This document shows positions 14,318 to 22,312 of a stretch of DNA of 39,311 bases, one piece after another. Position 1 is the stretch's first letter; each line of letters starts with the position of its first letter. The notes beneath the pieces are model-generated. The model was not told where the DNA came from. It saw only the letters and a list, made by a program, of their open reading frames with translations, and did no database searches. This DNA is from Myxococcota bacterium (GTDB lineage: Bacteria; Myxococcota_A; UBA9160; UBA4427). The translations under genes and the position numbers were made by a program. The DNA is taken from NCBI GenBank assembly GCA_028278345.1, contig JANQEL010000074.1, positions 1 through 39,311 of the forward strand. Reading direction: 5' to 3'.

Positions 14318-15433
14318 ATGAACACGCAGGCCTGGCCATTGCCCTCCCTGCGCGCGTCGCTCGAAAGAGCCGAGCGCGTGCTCAAGCCGATCGCGAAGCC
14401 CCTGGCCCTCGGTGCGCTCGGGGCGCGCACGGGTCTGTACGCCGTCGAGTCGATCCCCCTGCTCGCGCTCCAGCGCTGGCTCGGCGCGGGTTACGAGCCG
14501 ACGCGCCTGCCGCCCCGTGAAGCCCAGCGCGCCGTGGTTCGCGCACTGCGAGATCTCGTCGAGCGCGACGCGGAGAACATCGCGAACGGCGTCTACCCGC
14601 TTTCGGTGCTCACGCCGAATGCAACGCCGCTTTCGCACGTTGGACGCTACGCGCAGCTGCTCTTCGACAGCGTCGCGGTGGCCCGCCGCCGCAAGGAACG
14701 GCGGCCGCGCGAATTCGCGGGGCGCGCAGCGCGGTACGCCGAGGAGGTCCCCGACTACTACCGGCGCAACTTCCACTTCCAGACCGACGGCTACCTGAGC
14801 GAGGCCTCGGCCGAACTCTACGAGCACCAGGTGGAGATCCTGTTCCGCGGCGTGGCGGACGCCATGCGGCGCGCCGTCATCCCTCCGCTCAAAGAACACT
14901 TCGACGGCTCGAACGGCCGCGGACTGCATCTCCTCGAAGTCGCGGCCGGGTGTGGGAGCGCGACCCGCTTCATCGCCCGCGCCTTTCCCGAAGCGCGCAT
15001 CACCTGTATCGACCTGAGTCCGCCCTACCTGCGCACCGCGCGCCAGCGACTCGCCGAGTTCGAGCGCGTCGAGTTCCTGCAGGGCGATGCGTGTGACCTC
15101 GACCTGCGAAGCGATCGCTTCGACGGGGTCTACTCCGTCTTCCTCTTCCACGAACTGCCGCGACGCGAACGCGAACGTGCCCTGGCCGAGGCACTGCGCG
15201 TGGCGAAGCCCGGCGCGATCCACGTCGCGGTCGATTCGCTGCAGACCGGCGACGTCCCCGCCCTCGACTGGGCCCTCGAAGAGTTCCCCGAGCGCTTCCA
15301 CGAGCCCTTCTACCGCGACTACGCGCGACACGAACTGGCCGAGATGATCGAAGCGGCGGGCTTCGAAGACGTGCATCGCGACACCGCCTTCCTCTCGAAG
15401 GTGGTTCGCGGCGTCGCTCCTTCGCGCCCCTAG
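14318..15433 (+). CDS. SAM-dependent methyltransferase with N-terminal helical domain
   Basis: 371 residues. Residues 1-190 are a helical, partly hydrophobic domain ending in YYRRNFHFQTDGYLSEASAELYEHQVEILF. This block is conserved in a family shared by bacteria, cyanobacteria and plants. Residues 200-371 are a class I methyltransferase: motif I LLEVAAGCGSATR (205-217), Asp232 in CIDLSPPYL, GDACDLDL, and the late KPGAIHVAVDSLQ. The substrate is unknown; the N-terminal domain probably binds it. The ATG at 14318 follows GGGGGGAA; an earlier ATG (14186) would overlap the promoter region. The stop TAG lies in the CTAG (15430-15433) that also gives the stop of the convergent gene. Confidence 0.82.
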   Translation: MNTQAWPLPSLRASLERAERVLKPIAKPLALGALGARTGLYAVESIPLLALQRWLGAGYEPTRLPPREAQRAVVRALRDLVERDAENIANGVYPLSVLTPNATPLSHVGRYAQLLFDSVAVARRRKERRPREFAGRAARYAEEVPDYYRRNFHFQTDGYLSEASAELYEHQVEILFRGVADAMRRAVIPPLKEHFDGSNGRGLHLLEVAAGCGSATRFIARAFPEARITCIDLSPPYLRTARQRLAEFERVEFLQGDACDLDLRSDRFDGVYSVFLFHELPRRERERALAEALRVAKPGAIHVAVDSLQTGDVPALDWALEEFPERFHEPFYRDYARHELAEMIEAAGFEDVHRDTAFLSKVVRGVAPSRP

Positions 15434-16347
15434 AAGCGCAAGCCCAGGCTCAGCCCGAAGAGCACGGGCAGGTCGCCGTCGATCTCCTGGGTGAGCATCT
15501 GCAAGCGAGCGCGCAGGTCGAGGCTGATGTCGGCGTGGCGAAGCAGCTCGACGCCCGAGTTGATGCCGACCAGGAAGGCGCTCTCCTGCGGGTTGTTGCC
15601 GGGCTCCCGCGACCACACGTAGCCGAAGCCGACCTCTGCGCCCGAGTAGAGCCCATAGCGCCGCGCGCTGTGCCAGACGTAGCGCCCACCGATCGTCGTA
15701 CTGAAGGCGAAGGTGTCGACGTCGTCGTTGCCGAACTGGAAGTCGGCGCGCAGGTCGACGAGCACGTCGCGAATGTCGCCCACGATCGCGCCGTGGAAGC
15801 CGTACATCGTGCCGTGATCGTCGAGGGCCGCGGAGATCGGCCAGGCGGTGCCGAAGCCGACTTCGAAGCCGAGATCCGAGGCCACCACCTCTTCGGGTTC
15901 CTGCTCGACATCGAGCACGCTTCCGCGTTCGACGGTTTCGAAGATCTCCACGTTCTCGACCAGGGCCGCGACGAGGCGGCGACTCGCGACGTCGATCTCG
16001 TCGAAGCTCGCGATCTTCTGTCGCCGGCTGCGCTGTTCGCCGTCGTGAAACCGCGCGGTCAGGATGAGCAGGTAGCTCTCGCCGAGGCGGCTCAGCTGAC
16101 CCGTGACATCCATGTCGGCGTCTTCGGGATCGCGATCGCCGAGCAGGTGCACATCGGGATGCGAGATCAGGTCGCTCTCGACGATGCTGCGCGTGACGTC
16201 GATCTCGACGTCCGCGACATCGGCTCCGTCGATGTAGAGCAGGCGCGCCGTCATGGCCGCGCTGGCCGTGCCCGCGCCCACGAGCGCGGCCACGAACAGC
16301 AGGATCAGCCCCATGCTTCGAAGCGAACGGCCGGAAGCCCGATTCAT
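15430..16347 (-). CDS. Probable outer-membrane beta-barrel protein
   Basis: 305 residues. Signal peptide ending GTASA-AMT (cleavage after 30). Residues 31-140 form a soluble domain (LLYIDGADVADVEIDVTRSI, YLLILTARFHDGEQRSRRQ) that resembles the small alpha/beta domain used by proteins that set up a barrel. The C-terminal part from about 155 alternates hydrophobic and polar residues (GFEVGFGTAWPISAAL, FAFSTTIGGRYVWHS, YGLYSGAEVGFGYVW) and ends in GLSLGLRF, a terminal Phe typical for Bam-inserted barrels. I chose the ATG at 16347 with GAGGAG 6 nt upstream; an in-frame ATG at 16452 would place the signal peptide internally. No family name. Confidence 0.75.
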   Translation of the reverse strand: MNRASGRSLRSMGLILLFVAALVGAGTASAAMTARLLYIDGADVADVEIDVTRSIVESDLISHPDVHLLGDRDPEDADMDVTGQLSRLGESYLLILTARFHDGEQRSRRQKIASFDEIDVASRRLVAALVENVEIFETVERGSVLDVEQEPEEVVASDLGFEVGFGTAWPISAALDDHGTMYGFHGAIVGDIRDVLVDLRADFQFGNDDVDTFAFSTTIGGRYVWHSARRYGLYSGAEVGFGYVWSREPGNNPQESAFLVGINSGVELLRHADISLDLRARLQMLTQEIDGDLPVLFGLSLGLRF

Positions 16348-16439
16348 CGAATTCTCCTCGTAGACCAGGATCGCATCCGTCGTAGGACACCGGGGGGAGG
16401 ACATCGGCCCGGCCCTCCCCTCCACGAAATCACGTTCGC

Positions 16440-16453
16440 TATAAGACGCCACA
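16440..16453 (+). promoter_or_regulatory. -10-like TATAAG; possible leaderless start
   Basis: TATAAG (16440-16445) ends 7 nt before the ATG at 16453, and no ribosome-binding site is visible. A transcript starting 7-8 nt after such a box would begin at the ATG. A -35 box is not evident. Confidence 0.3.
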
Positions 16454-17391
16454 TGCCGCCCGAAACCCCTCTCACGACGACCGAGCGCGATCCGGCACCC
16501 GCGGGTGCCCGGGTGGAGTGGCTCACCGCCCGAGATGGTACGCAGATCCGCGTCGCGCGCTTTGCGGGTGACGACACCTCCCGCGGCACGGTCGTGGTGT
16601 TGAACGGACGCACCGAGTTCATCGAGAAGTACTTCGAGGCGATCGGCGACCTGCTCTCACGCGGCTACGCGGTGGCCACCCTCGATTGGCGCGGACAGGG
16701 ACGCTCGGATCGCCCCCTCGAAAACCCCCACAAGGGGCACGTTGCCCACTTCGATCTCTATGTGGCCGATCTGCAGCAGGCCTTCCTGAGCTTCGTCGAG
16801 CCGAACTGCCCCGCCCCCTACCGGGTGATCTGTCATTCGATGGGGGGCAACATCGGGCTTCGCTATCTGCACGCCCACCCCGAGACCTTCGAGTCGGCGG
16901 TCTTCTCCGCTCCGATGTGGGGCATCGGAAGTCGCGCGCGTCCCGCCGCCTGGATGCGAGCGGTGGCGAAGGCCACCGATTGGTTCGGCCTCCACGCGCG
17001 TTACCTGCCCGGTGGTCGCAACTACCACGAAGACGATCGCGTCTTCGAAGACAACGTGCTCACCCAGGATCGCGATCGCTTCGAACGCTTCGTCGCGCAG
17101 ACCGACGCCGAGCCGGCGCTGCGCCTCGGCAGCCCGACCCTGGGCTGGGCCCTCGAAGCGTTTCGCTCGATGGACGTGATCCACGCGCCGGGCTTCGTCG
17201 AAGCGATCGAGACCCCGATCGTCGTCTGCAGCGCGGGCCGCGACACCCTCGTTTCCGGTGAAGCGCATGAGCTCGTGGCGAAGCGCCTTCCACGCGGCCG
17301 GCTGGTCGAAGTCGCCGACGCGAAGCACGAAATCCTGATGGAGCTCGATCGGCACCGAAATCGCTTCTGGGATGCGTTCGACGAACTCTGA
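16453..17391 (+). CDS. Alpha/beta hydrolase (lysophospholipase/monoacylglycerol lipase-like)
   Basis: 312 residues, PldB/MGL type. Seen: oxyanion segment VVVLNGRTEFIEKYFE, DWRGQGRSDRP, nucleophile elbow CHSMGG with Ser129, acid Asp264 in SAGRDTLV, and His292 in DAKHEILMELD. The triad is complete. The elbow has Cys127 in place of the first Gly of GxSxG, a tolerated variant. The lid area (about 155-235, PMWGIGSRARPAAW to LGWALEAF) is typical of bacterial lysophospholipase L2. It probably hydrolyses glycerides or lysophospholipids. The frame is open 900 bp upstream, but that stretch lies antisense to the barrel gene. The ATG at 16453 may be leaderless. Confidence 0.86.
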   Translation: MPPETPLTTTERDPAPAGARVEWLTARDGTQIRVARFAGDDTSRGTVVVLNGRTEFIEKYFEAIGDLLSRGYAVATLDWRGQGRSDRPLENPHKGHVAHFDLYVADLQQAFLSFVEPNCPAPYRVICHSMGGNIGLRYLHAHPETFESAVFSAPMWGIGSRARPAAWMRAVAKATDWFGLHARYLPGGRNYHEDDRVFEDNVLTQDRDRFERFVAQTDAEPALRLGSPTLGWALEAFRSMDVIHAPGFVEAIETPIVVCSAGRDTLVSGEAHELVAKRLPRGRLVEVADAKHEILMELDRHRNRFWDAFDEL

Positions 17392-17396
17392 TCGCT

Positions 17397-17418
17397 CGAC
17401 TGGATCCGAATCCAGTTG
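17397..17418. terminator. Bidirectional hairpin terminator between hydrolase and P450 genes
   Basis: CGACTGGAT (17397-17405), loop CCGA, ATCCAGTTG (17410-17418): 9 pairs including one G-T wobble. It lies in the 35-bp gap between two convergent genes, where a shared terminator is expected. No long T-run. Confidence 0.55.
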
Positions 17419-17426
17419 ATGATTCG

Positions 17427-18683
17427 CTACGCCGCGGGTCGGATCTTGTAACGCATGGGCAGGTGCTTGAGGCCGACCACGAAGCTGCTCTCGATCCAGC
17501 TCGCCGGGGCGGTCGGCTCCGCGTACTCGAGGCGGGTCGCCAGCTCCCGGAAGAGCGCGCGGGAGCTCAAGCGCGCGACATGCGCTCCCAGGCAGAAGTG
17601 TTCGCCGGTGCCGAAGCCGAGGTGGCGGTTCGGGTGGCGGGTGATGTCGAACTCGAAGGGGCGGTCGAAGACGGAGTCGTCGCGGTTGGCCGAGCAATAG
17701 AACATCACGAGGTCGTCGCCCTTCGGGATCTTCTGGCCGTGGAGATCGGTGTCGGCGAGGACCTTGCGGCGCATGTAGTTGACCGGTGAGGTCCAGCGCA
17801 CGATCTCCTCGACGGCCTTCTGGGCGAGGTCGGGATCCTTGCAGAGCAGTTCGAGCTGATCGGGGTTTTCGAGCAGGGCCTGCATGCCGCCGCTGATCGC
17901 GTTGCGCGTGGTGTCGTGGCCCGCGGTGAAGACGATCAGGTAGTAGCCGAACGTTTCGAGGGGGCCCATCGGTGAGCCGTCCTTCAGTTTCGCGTTGGCG
18001 ATCAGGCTGGCGAGATCGTCGCGTGGGTTTGCGCGGCGGTCTTCGATGACGGCGTTGAAGAGGTTGTAGAACTCGAGGCCGAGTTCCTTGATCGCCTCGT
18101 CGCGATCCTCACCGGCCCGCTGCAGCTCGGGGTCTTCTGCACCGAAGAGCTGCTGGGTGAGTTCCAGCACCTTGTCTTCGTCTTCGCGAGCGATGCCGAC
18201 GATGTTGGCGAGCACGCGCAACGGGTGACGCTGGGCGATCGCCTCGACGAAGTCGCATTCGCCTTCTTCGCCGAGCTTGTCGATCTGCTCGCGCGCGCAC
18301 TCTTCCACGATCTCGTCGAGGCGATGGATGCTGCGCGGCGTAAAGAAGCCGCTCGCCACTTTGCGAAAGTCGCGGTGTTCGGGCGGGTCCATCTCGATGA
18401 TGGTGCGCATGCTCGCGAAGGCACTCTCGTCGTCACGGCGCTGCGCGAGCTGCCGATCGTTCAGGATGACGGGACCAGCGGTGTTGCTGAACAGATCGGG
18501 CTTGCCCGAGATCTCCATGATGTCCGCATGACGCGTGATCGCCCAGAAGGGTTCGAAGCCTTCCACCTCGCAGCGATGGACCGGCGAACTCTCGCGGAGC
18601 CGCGTCCAGGTTCCGTGCGGCTGCCCCGACACGCCGTAGTGATGGGGGTCGATCAGATCAGCAGGGTCGATGTCGATGGGCAT
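17427..18683 (-). CDS. Cytochrome P450
   Basis: 418-residue soluble bacterial P450. Seen: I-helix oxygen-binding AGHDTTR (254-260), ExxR as E293-R296 (EEIVR), PERF-region equivalent RPFEFDITRHPNRH, and the heme-binding loop FGTGEHFCLG with Cys364 as the axial ligand. N-terminal DPADLIDPHHYGVSGQPHG and the overall layout resemble actinobacterial steroid/terpenoid hydroxylases (CYP125/142-like or neighbouring families), but the assignment is tentative. It needs a ferredoxin and a reductase; neither is in the window. The ATG at 18683 has GAGGA about 5 nt upstream. It diverges from a nine-gene plus-strand cluster, and an inverted repeat sits between the two start sites, suggesting shared control. 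Confidence 0.9.
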   Translation of the reverse strand: MPIDIDPADLIDPHHYGVSGQPHGTWTRLRESSPVHRCEVEGFEPFWAITRHADIMEISGKPDLFSNTAGPVILNDRQLAQRRDDESAFASMRTIIEMDPPEHRDFRKVASGFFTPRSIHRLDEIVEECAREQIDKLGEEGECDFVEAIAQRHPLRVLANIVGIAREDEDKVLELTQQLFGAEDPELQRAGEDRDEAIKELGLEFYNLFNAVIEDRRANPRDDLASLIANAKLKDGSPMGPLETFGYYLIVFTAGHDTTRNAISGGMQALLENPDQLELLCKDPDLAQKAVEEIVRWTSPVNYMRRKVLADTDLHGQKIPKGDDLVMFYCSANRDDSVFDRPFEFDITRHPNRHLGFGTGEHFCLGAHVARLSSRALFRELATRLEYAEPTAPASWIESSFVVGLKHLPMRYKIRPAA

Positions 18684-18702
18684 GGGGTTCCTCGTCGTAC
18701 GG

Positions 18703-18752
18703 AGAGCACAAGGTCGTGTATCGAAACGAGTCTATCGTCCGGCCTGTGCTCT
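18703..18752. promoter_or_regulatory. 10-bp inverted repeat in the divergent P450/sulfotransferase control region
   Basis: AGAGCACA (18703-18710) with GG (18712-18713) pairs with CC (18743-18744) and TGTGCTCT (18745-18752); one unpaired A; 29 nt between the arms. It lies 20 bp before the P450 start and 78 bp before the sulfotransferase start. It is plausible as an operator for a dimeric regulator controlling both directions, or as a P450 mRNA leader hairpin. Confidence 0.4.
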
Positions 18753-18813
18753 TTCAGTAGTGCGCGCGGCTCGCATTTCGCGGGCCGACGGCCGCCCGCC
18801 GCGAACCCTTCGG

Positions 18814-18819
18814 TACGCT
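18814..18819 (+). promoter_or_regulatory. Putative -10 box (TACGCT) of the nine-gene cluster
   Basis: TACGCT in cggTACGCTcg, 10 nt before the ATG at 18830; the same hexamer precedes the gene at 5234. No ribosome-binding site is seen between it and the ATG, so the leader would be very short. Confidence 0.3.
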
Positions 18820-18829
18820 CGCCCACCTC

Positions 18830-20098
18830 ATGGCCACGAAACCCGAAGACATCCGCATCCTCGATCTCGCGAACCCCCAATTCCCCGACGACTATCTCGA
18901 AGCCGCGAAGATGGCGGCACCGATGGCGGAGACCACGCGCCTCGAAGCCGACGCCGTGATCGAGCAGGCGACGAACGAAACCGGCCTCAGCGACTTCGGC
19001 GAGGATGGTTGGCAGGAGCGCCTCGAAGTCTCGATGAAGGGGCTGCGCGAGGACGCCGAGCTCTCGCCAATGGGGAAGCTGAGCGCCTTCGCGCAGATGA
19101 CGGCCTTCTTGAAGAATCGATTGCTGCTCACCGACCTCTGGAAGCGTCACCCCGAGAGCCTCGAAGTCGAACTCGATCCACCGGTCCTGATCGCCGGCCT
19201 CCCGCGCAGCGGCACGACCCATCTGCACAGCCTGATCGGCGCCGACCCGAAGTTCCGCGCCCTGCCCTGGTGGGAAGCGCTCGAACCCGTGCTCGCAGAG
19301 AGCGAGAAGCCCGAGCCCGGCGAGCCCGACCCGCGACTCGAACGTGCCGCGGCCGGCATCGCGTTCCGCGACATGGCCATGCCGCACTTCAACGCGATGC
19401 ACGAGATGACCGTCGATCACATCCACGAGGAGATCCATCTGCTCGCGATCGACCTCGCCACGGTCTTCATCGAGAACCTCGGCATCGGGATGGGGCCGAC
19501 CTATCGCGACTACTACCTCGCGCACGACCAGGCCCCCCACTACCGCTACCTCGAAAAGATCCTGAAGACCCTTTCGTGGTTGCGCGGGGGCAAGCGCTGG
19601 ATCTTGAAGAGCCCGCAGCACCTCGAACAACTCGCGGTGATCGGCGAGGTCTTCCCCGACTCGACGGTCGCGATCTGCCACCGCGATCCGGTTTCGACGG
19701 TGGCGTCGTTCGCCACGATGATCTCGTACTCGAGTCGGCTGGCGGCCAAGCAGGTCGACCCGAAGCGCCTCGGCCACTACTGGGCCGGGCGCATCGAGAC
19801 CTTCCTCCGCCGCTGCGTCGAGCAGCGCGACGCACTCGCTCCAGAGCGCTCCCTCGACGTGCTGTTCCACGAGTACATGGGCAACGAACTCGACACCGTC
19901 TCCTCGATCTACCAGATGGCGGGTGTTCCCTTCGACGACGAGTCGCGGGGCGCCATCGCGAAGTATCAGGACGACCACCCGCGCGGTCGCTTCGGCCGCG
20001 TGCGCTACGACCTCGCCGACTTCGAACTCGATCGAAGCGAGCTTCGCGAACGCTTCCGCTTCTACACCGACCGCTTCCCGGTCCGCCTCGAGTCCTGA
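18830..20098 (+). CDS. Sulfotransferase family protein
   Basis: 422 residues. PAPS-dependent sulfotransferases transfer sulfonate to alcohols or amines. Seen: 5'-phosphosulfate loop IAGLPRSGTTHLHSL (121-135); WILKSPQHLE (257-266); 3'-phosphate segment AICHRDPVSTVASF (281-294); late FHEYMGNE. Residues 1-115 are a helical extension found in the large sulfotransferase-3 family common in mycobacteria and deltaproteobacteria, whose acceptors are mostly unknown. It is the first gene of a co-directional cluster and diverges from the P450, which suggests a hydroxylated lipid-like acceptor, though this is inference. It ends 25 bp before the DUF1214 gene. Confidence 0.85.
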   Translation: MATKPEDIRILDLANPQFPDDYLEAAKMAAPMAETTRLEADAVIEQATNETGLSDFGEDGWQERLEVSMKGLREDAELSPMGKLSAFAQMTAFLKNRLLLTDLWKRHPESLEVELDPPVLIAGLPRSGTTHLHSLIGADPKFRALPWWEALEPVLAESEKPEPGEPDPRLERAAAGIAFRDMAMPHFNAMHEMTVDHIHEEIHLLAIDLATVFIENLGIGMGPTYRDYYLAHDQAPHYRYLEKILKTLSWLRGGKRWILKSPQHLEQLAVIGEVFPDSTVAICHRDPVSTVASFATMISYSSRLAAKQVDPKRLGHYWAGRIETFLRRCVEQRDALAPERSLDVLFHEYMGNELDTVSSIYQMAGVPFDDESRGAIAKYQDDHPRGRFGRVRYDLADFELDRSELRERFRFYTDRFPVRLES

Positions 20099-20123
20099 TC
20101 TTCCCCTTCGACTGGAGTCCCCC

Positions 20124-21263
20124 ATGAGCGCCCCCGTGACCGAGAGCCGCAAGAAGCTCCACGAACTCCTCGACCTGATCCGCGAAGTCGACGCACGCCG
20201 GTACGGCCCCGAGTGGGGGATCGAGAGCGTGGGCGGCATCGCCGACGGGCTTCGCAACCTGATGCACATCCTCGAAGGCGGTCTCTTCTCCCACTTCGAC
20301 GCGGATCCCGAGCGACCGGTGTTCCGGCGCATCGTGTCGCCGACGCGGAAGTTCCGCGGTGACAACGGCGACGCGATCTACTTCGACGCCGCAATCCGCC
20401 CGGATCGCGAGTATGTGGTGAAGGGCAACATGGCGGGGGCCGTCTACGTCTCTCTCACGGTGGAAGAAGGACCGGGCGAAGGCGCCTACGCGACCGGCAC
20501 CGCGGCGGGGCTCTACGACGACGAGTTCGACGTCGATGCGGATGGCAACTTCGAGATCCTGCTCTCCGCGAAGGATCACGAGCGCAACGGGTTGAAGCTC
20601 TCGCCCACGGCCTCGCGGATCACCACGCGCCACTACTTCGAAGACGAGGTCTGCGCCGCGGCCGATCCCTCGCGCCACATCCCCCTTTCGATCGAGCCCG
20701 TGGTCGATCCGGGGCCGCCACCCGCCTGGACGCCCGAAGAGCAGGACCGAAACGTCGCCGCCAGCATCCAGCGCGTGATCAACTTCGTGCGCGGCGACAC
20801 CCTCGATCAACCGCCGCGCAAACCCGAGGAACAACCGAGCTGGGTGTCGACCACACCGAACGTCTTCAACGCACCGGAGAAGCCGGGTGACATGGCGTTC
20901 TCCGCGATGGACATCGCGTACACCATGGCGCCCTACGTGCTCGGCCCCGATCAGGCGCTGGTGATGACCGGCCGCTTCCCCGAGTGCCGCTTCGCGAACG
21001 TCTGCCTCTGGAATCGCTACATCCAGAGCTACGACTACAACAACCGCACCATCTCGCTGAACCGCAAGCAGACGAATCTCGAAGCCGATGGTTCGTATCG
21101 CATCGTGATCGCCCACGAAGACCCGGGCGTGGCGAACTGGATCGACACCGAAGGCCGCCCCTTCGGCATGGTGTACTGGCGCTTCCTCTTGCCCGAAGGG
21201 CCCGTCGAGACGCCGCAGGCGCAGGTCGTCGACCTCGCTTCCCTGCGCGATGGATCGGCCTAG
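20124..21263 (+). CDS. DUF1214-domain protein
   Basis: 379 residues, no signal peptide. The helical N-terminus (LHELLDLIREVDARRYGPEWG) is followed by a beta-rich region. YVVKGNMAGAVYVSLTVEEG and KLSPTASRITTRHYFED match the pattern of the DUF1214 family, whose C-terminal module often accompanies DUF1254. The function is not established; the family occurs beside sulfotransferase, P450 and aldehyde dehydrogenase genes in lipid-degrading bacteria. ATG with TGGAG 6 nt upstream. It lies within the probable operon and its 3' end is 74 bp from the quinone oxidoreductase gene. Confidence 0.75.
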   Translation: MSAPVTESRKKLHELLDLIREVDARRYGPEWGIESVGGIADGLRNLMHILEGGLFSHFDADPERPVFRRIVSPTRKFRGDNGDAIYFDAAIRPDREYVVKGNMAGAVYVSLTVEEGPGEGAYATGTAAGLYDDEFDVDADGNFEILLSAKDHERNGLKLSPTASRITTRHYFEDEVCAAADPSRHIPLSIEPVVDPGPPPAWTPEEQDRNVAASIQRVINFVRGDTLDQPPRKPEEQPSWVSTTPNVFNAPEKPGDMAFSAMDIAYTMAPYVLGPDQALVMTGRFPECRFANVCLWNRYIQSYDYNNRTISLNRKQTNLEADGSYRIVIAHEDPGVANWIDTEGRPFGMVYWRFLLPEGPVETPQAQVVDLASLRDGSA

Positions 21264-21337
21264 TCAACTCGGCCGCGATCGTTCAAACTCTCGGGTCCCC
21301 CGAACCCCATCCCCATCCGGAGCCGGAAGGAGCCCCC

Positions 21338-22312
21338 GTGAAAGCCGTCGTGTGCAAGCAATTTGGTCCCCCCGAAGATCTCGTCATCGAAGAGATGGAC
21401 GATCCGAAGGCCATCGAGGGTCACATCGTGGTCGACGTGAAGGCCGCCGCCGTGACCTTCCCCGACTCACTCGTGATCGAGGACAAGTATCAGTTCAAGG
21501 CGACGCCTCCCTTCGTGCCCGGTGGTGAAGTCGGTGGCGTCGTGAGCGAAGTGGGCTCGGGCGTCGAAGGCTTCGCCGTCGGCGATCGCGTGACCAGCAG
21601 CGCGGGCATCGTGGGCGGCTTCGCAGAGAAGCTCCTCGTTCCCGCCGCGGCCGCGCGCAAGATCCCGGACGGCGCCGACTTCGCCGCTTCGACCGGCCTG
21701 CTCTACGCCTATGGCACCGCCTACTACGGTCTCAAGCATCGCGGCGATCTGCAGCCCGGCGAGACCGTTCTCATCCTCGGCGCCGCCGGCGGCGTCGGCA
21801 TGGCGGCGATCGAGATCGCGAAGCTGATGGGGGCGCGTGTGATCGCCGCTGCGTCGCGCGACGACAAGCTCGAGACCTGCCGCCAGCAGGGGGCCGACGA
21901 GGTCATCAACTACGCCACCGAAAACCTCAAGGAACGCGCGAAGGAATTGACGCAAGGCCAGGGGGCGAACGTGATCTTCGACTGCGTCGGCGGCGACTAC
22001 GCCGAGCAGGCCCTGCGCGCGATTGCCTGGGGCGGACGCTTCCTGGTGATCGGCTTCACCGCCGGGATCCCGGCCGTGCCCTTCAACCTCGCCCTGCTCA
22101 AGAGCTGTCAGATCGTGGGCGTCTTCCTGGGTGCCATGGTCAGCCGCGAGCCCGAGACCCGCGACAGCATCGAGCGCGATCTGCTCGGCTTCATCGAGAA
22201 GGGCGAGCTCAAGCCGCTGGTCAGCAAGCGCTACCCCCTCGAGCAGGCACCCCAGGCGCTGCGCGACATGCTCGACCGCAAAGCCGTCGGCAAGGTGGTG
22301 ATCGAACCGTGA
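21338..22312 (+). CDS. NADPH:quinone oxidoreductase-like MDR protein
   Basis: 324 residues, medium-chain dehydrogenase/reductase of the zinc-free quinone oxidoreductase type. Seen: GroES-like N-terminal half (FVPGGEVGGVVSEVGSGV, GDRV), nucleotide-binding LGAAGGVGMAAIEIAK (147-162), ASRDDKLE, and FDCVGGDYAEQALR. No structural zinc Cys cluster. It could reduce an enone, enal or quinone in the pathway of its neighbours. GTG start at 21338 with GGAAGGAG 5 nt upstream. It overlaps the next SDR gene by 4 bp (GTGA), a sign of translational coupling. Confidence 0.87.
   Translation: MKAVVCKQFGPPEDLVIEEMDDPKAIEGHIVVDVKAAAVTFPDSLVIEDKYQFKATPPFVPGGEVGGVVSEVGSGVEGFAVGDRVTSSAGIVGGFAEKLLVPAAAARKIPDGADFAASTGLLYAYGTAYYGLKHRGDLQPGETVLILGAAGGVGMAAIEIAKLMGARVIAAASRDDKLETCRQQGADEVINYATENLKERAKELTQGQGANVIFDCVGGDYAEQALRAIAWGGRFLVIGFTAGIPAVPFNLALLKSCQIVGVFLGAMVSREPETRDSIERDLLGFIEKGELKPLVSKRYPLEQAPQALRDMLDRKAVGKVVIEP

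Noticed and set aside
14258..16390. A 710-codon open frame on the minus strand
   Set aside because: It is antisense to the methyltransferase gene and runs in another frame through the barrel gene; its product is low-complexity Arg/Gly/Ala. High-GC codon bias leaves such frames open.
15535..16452. Upstream extension of the alpha/beta hydrolase
   Set aside because: The frame stays open but is antisense to the barrel gene, and the hydrolase fold starts only after 16453.
18653..21116. Long minus-strand open frames (570 and 549 codons) opposite the sulfotransferase and DUF1214 genes
   Set aside because: Mirror images of strongly supported plus-strand enzymes; products have no domain pattern.
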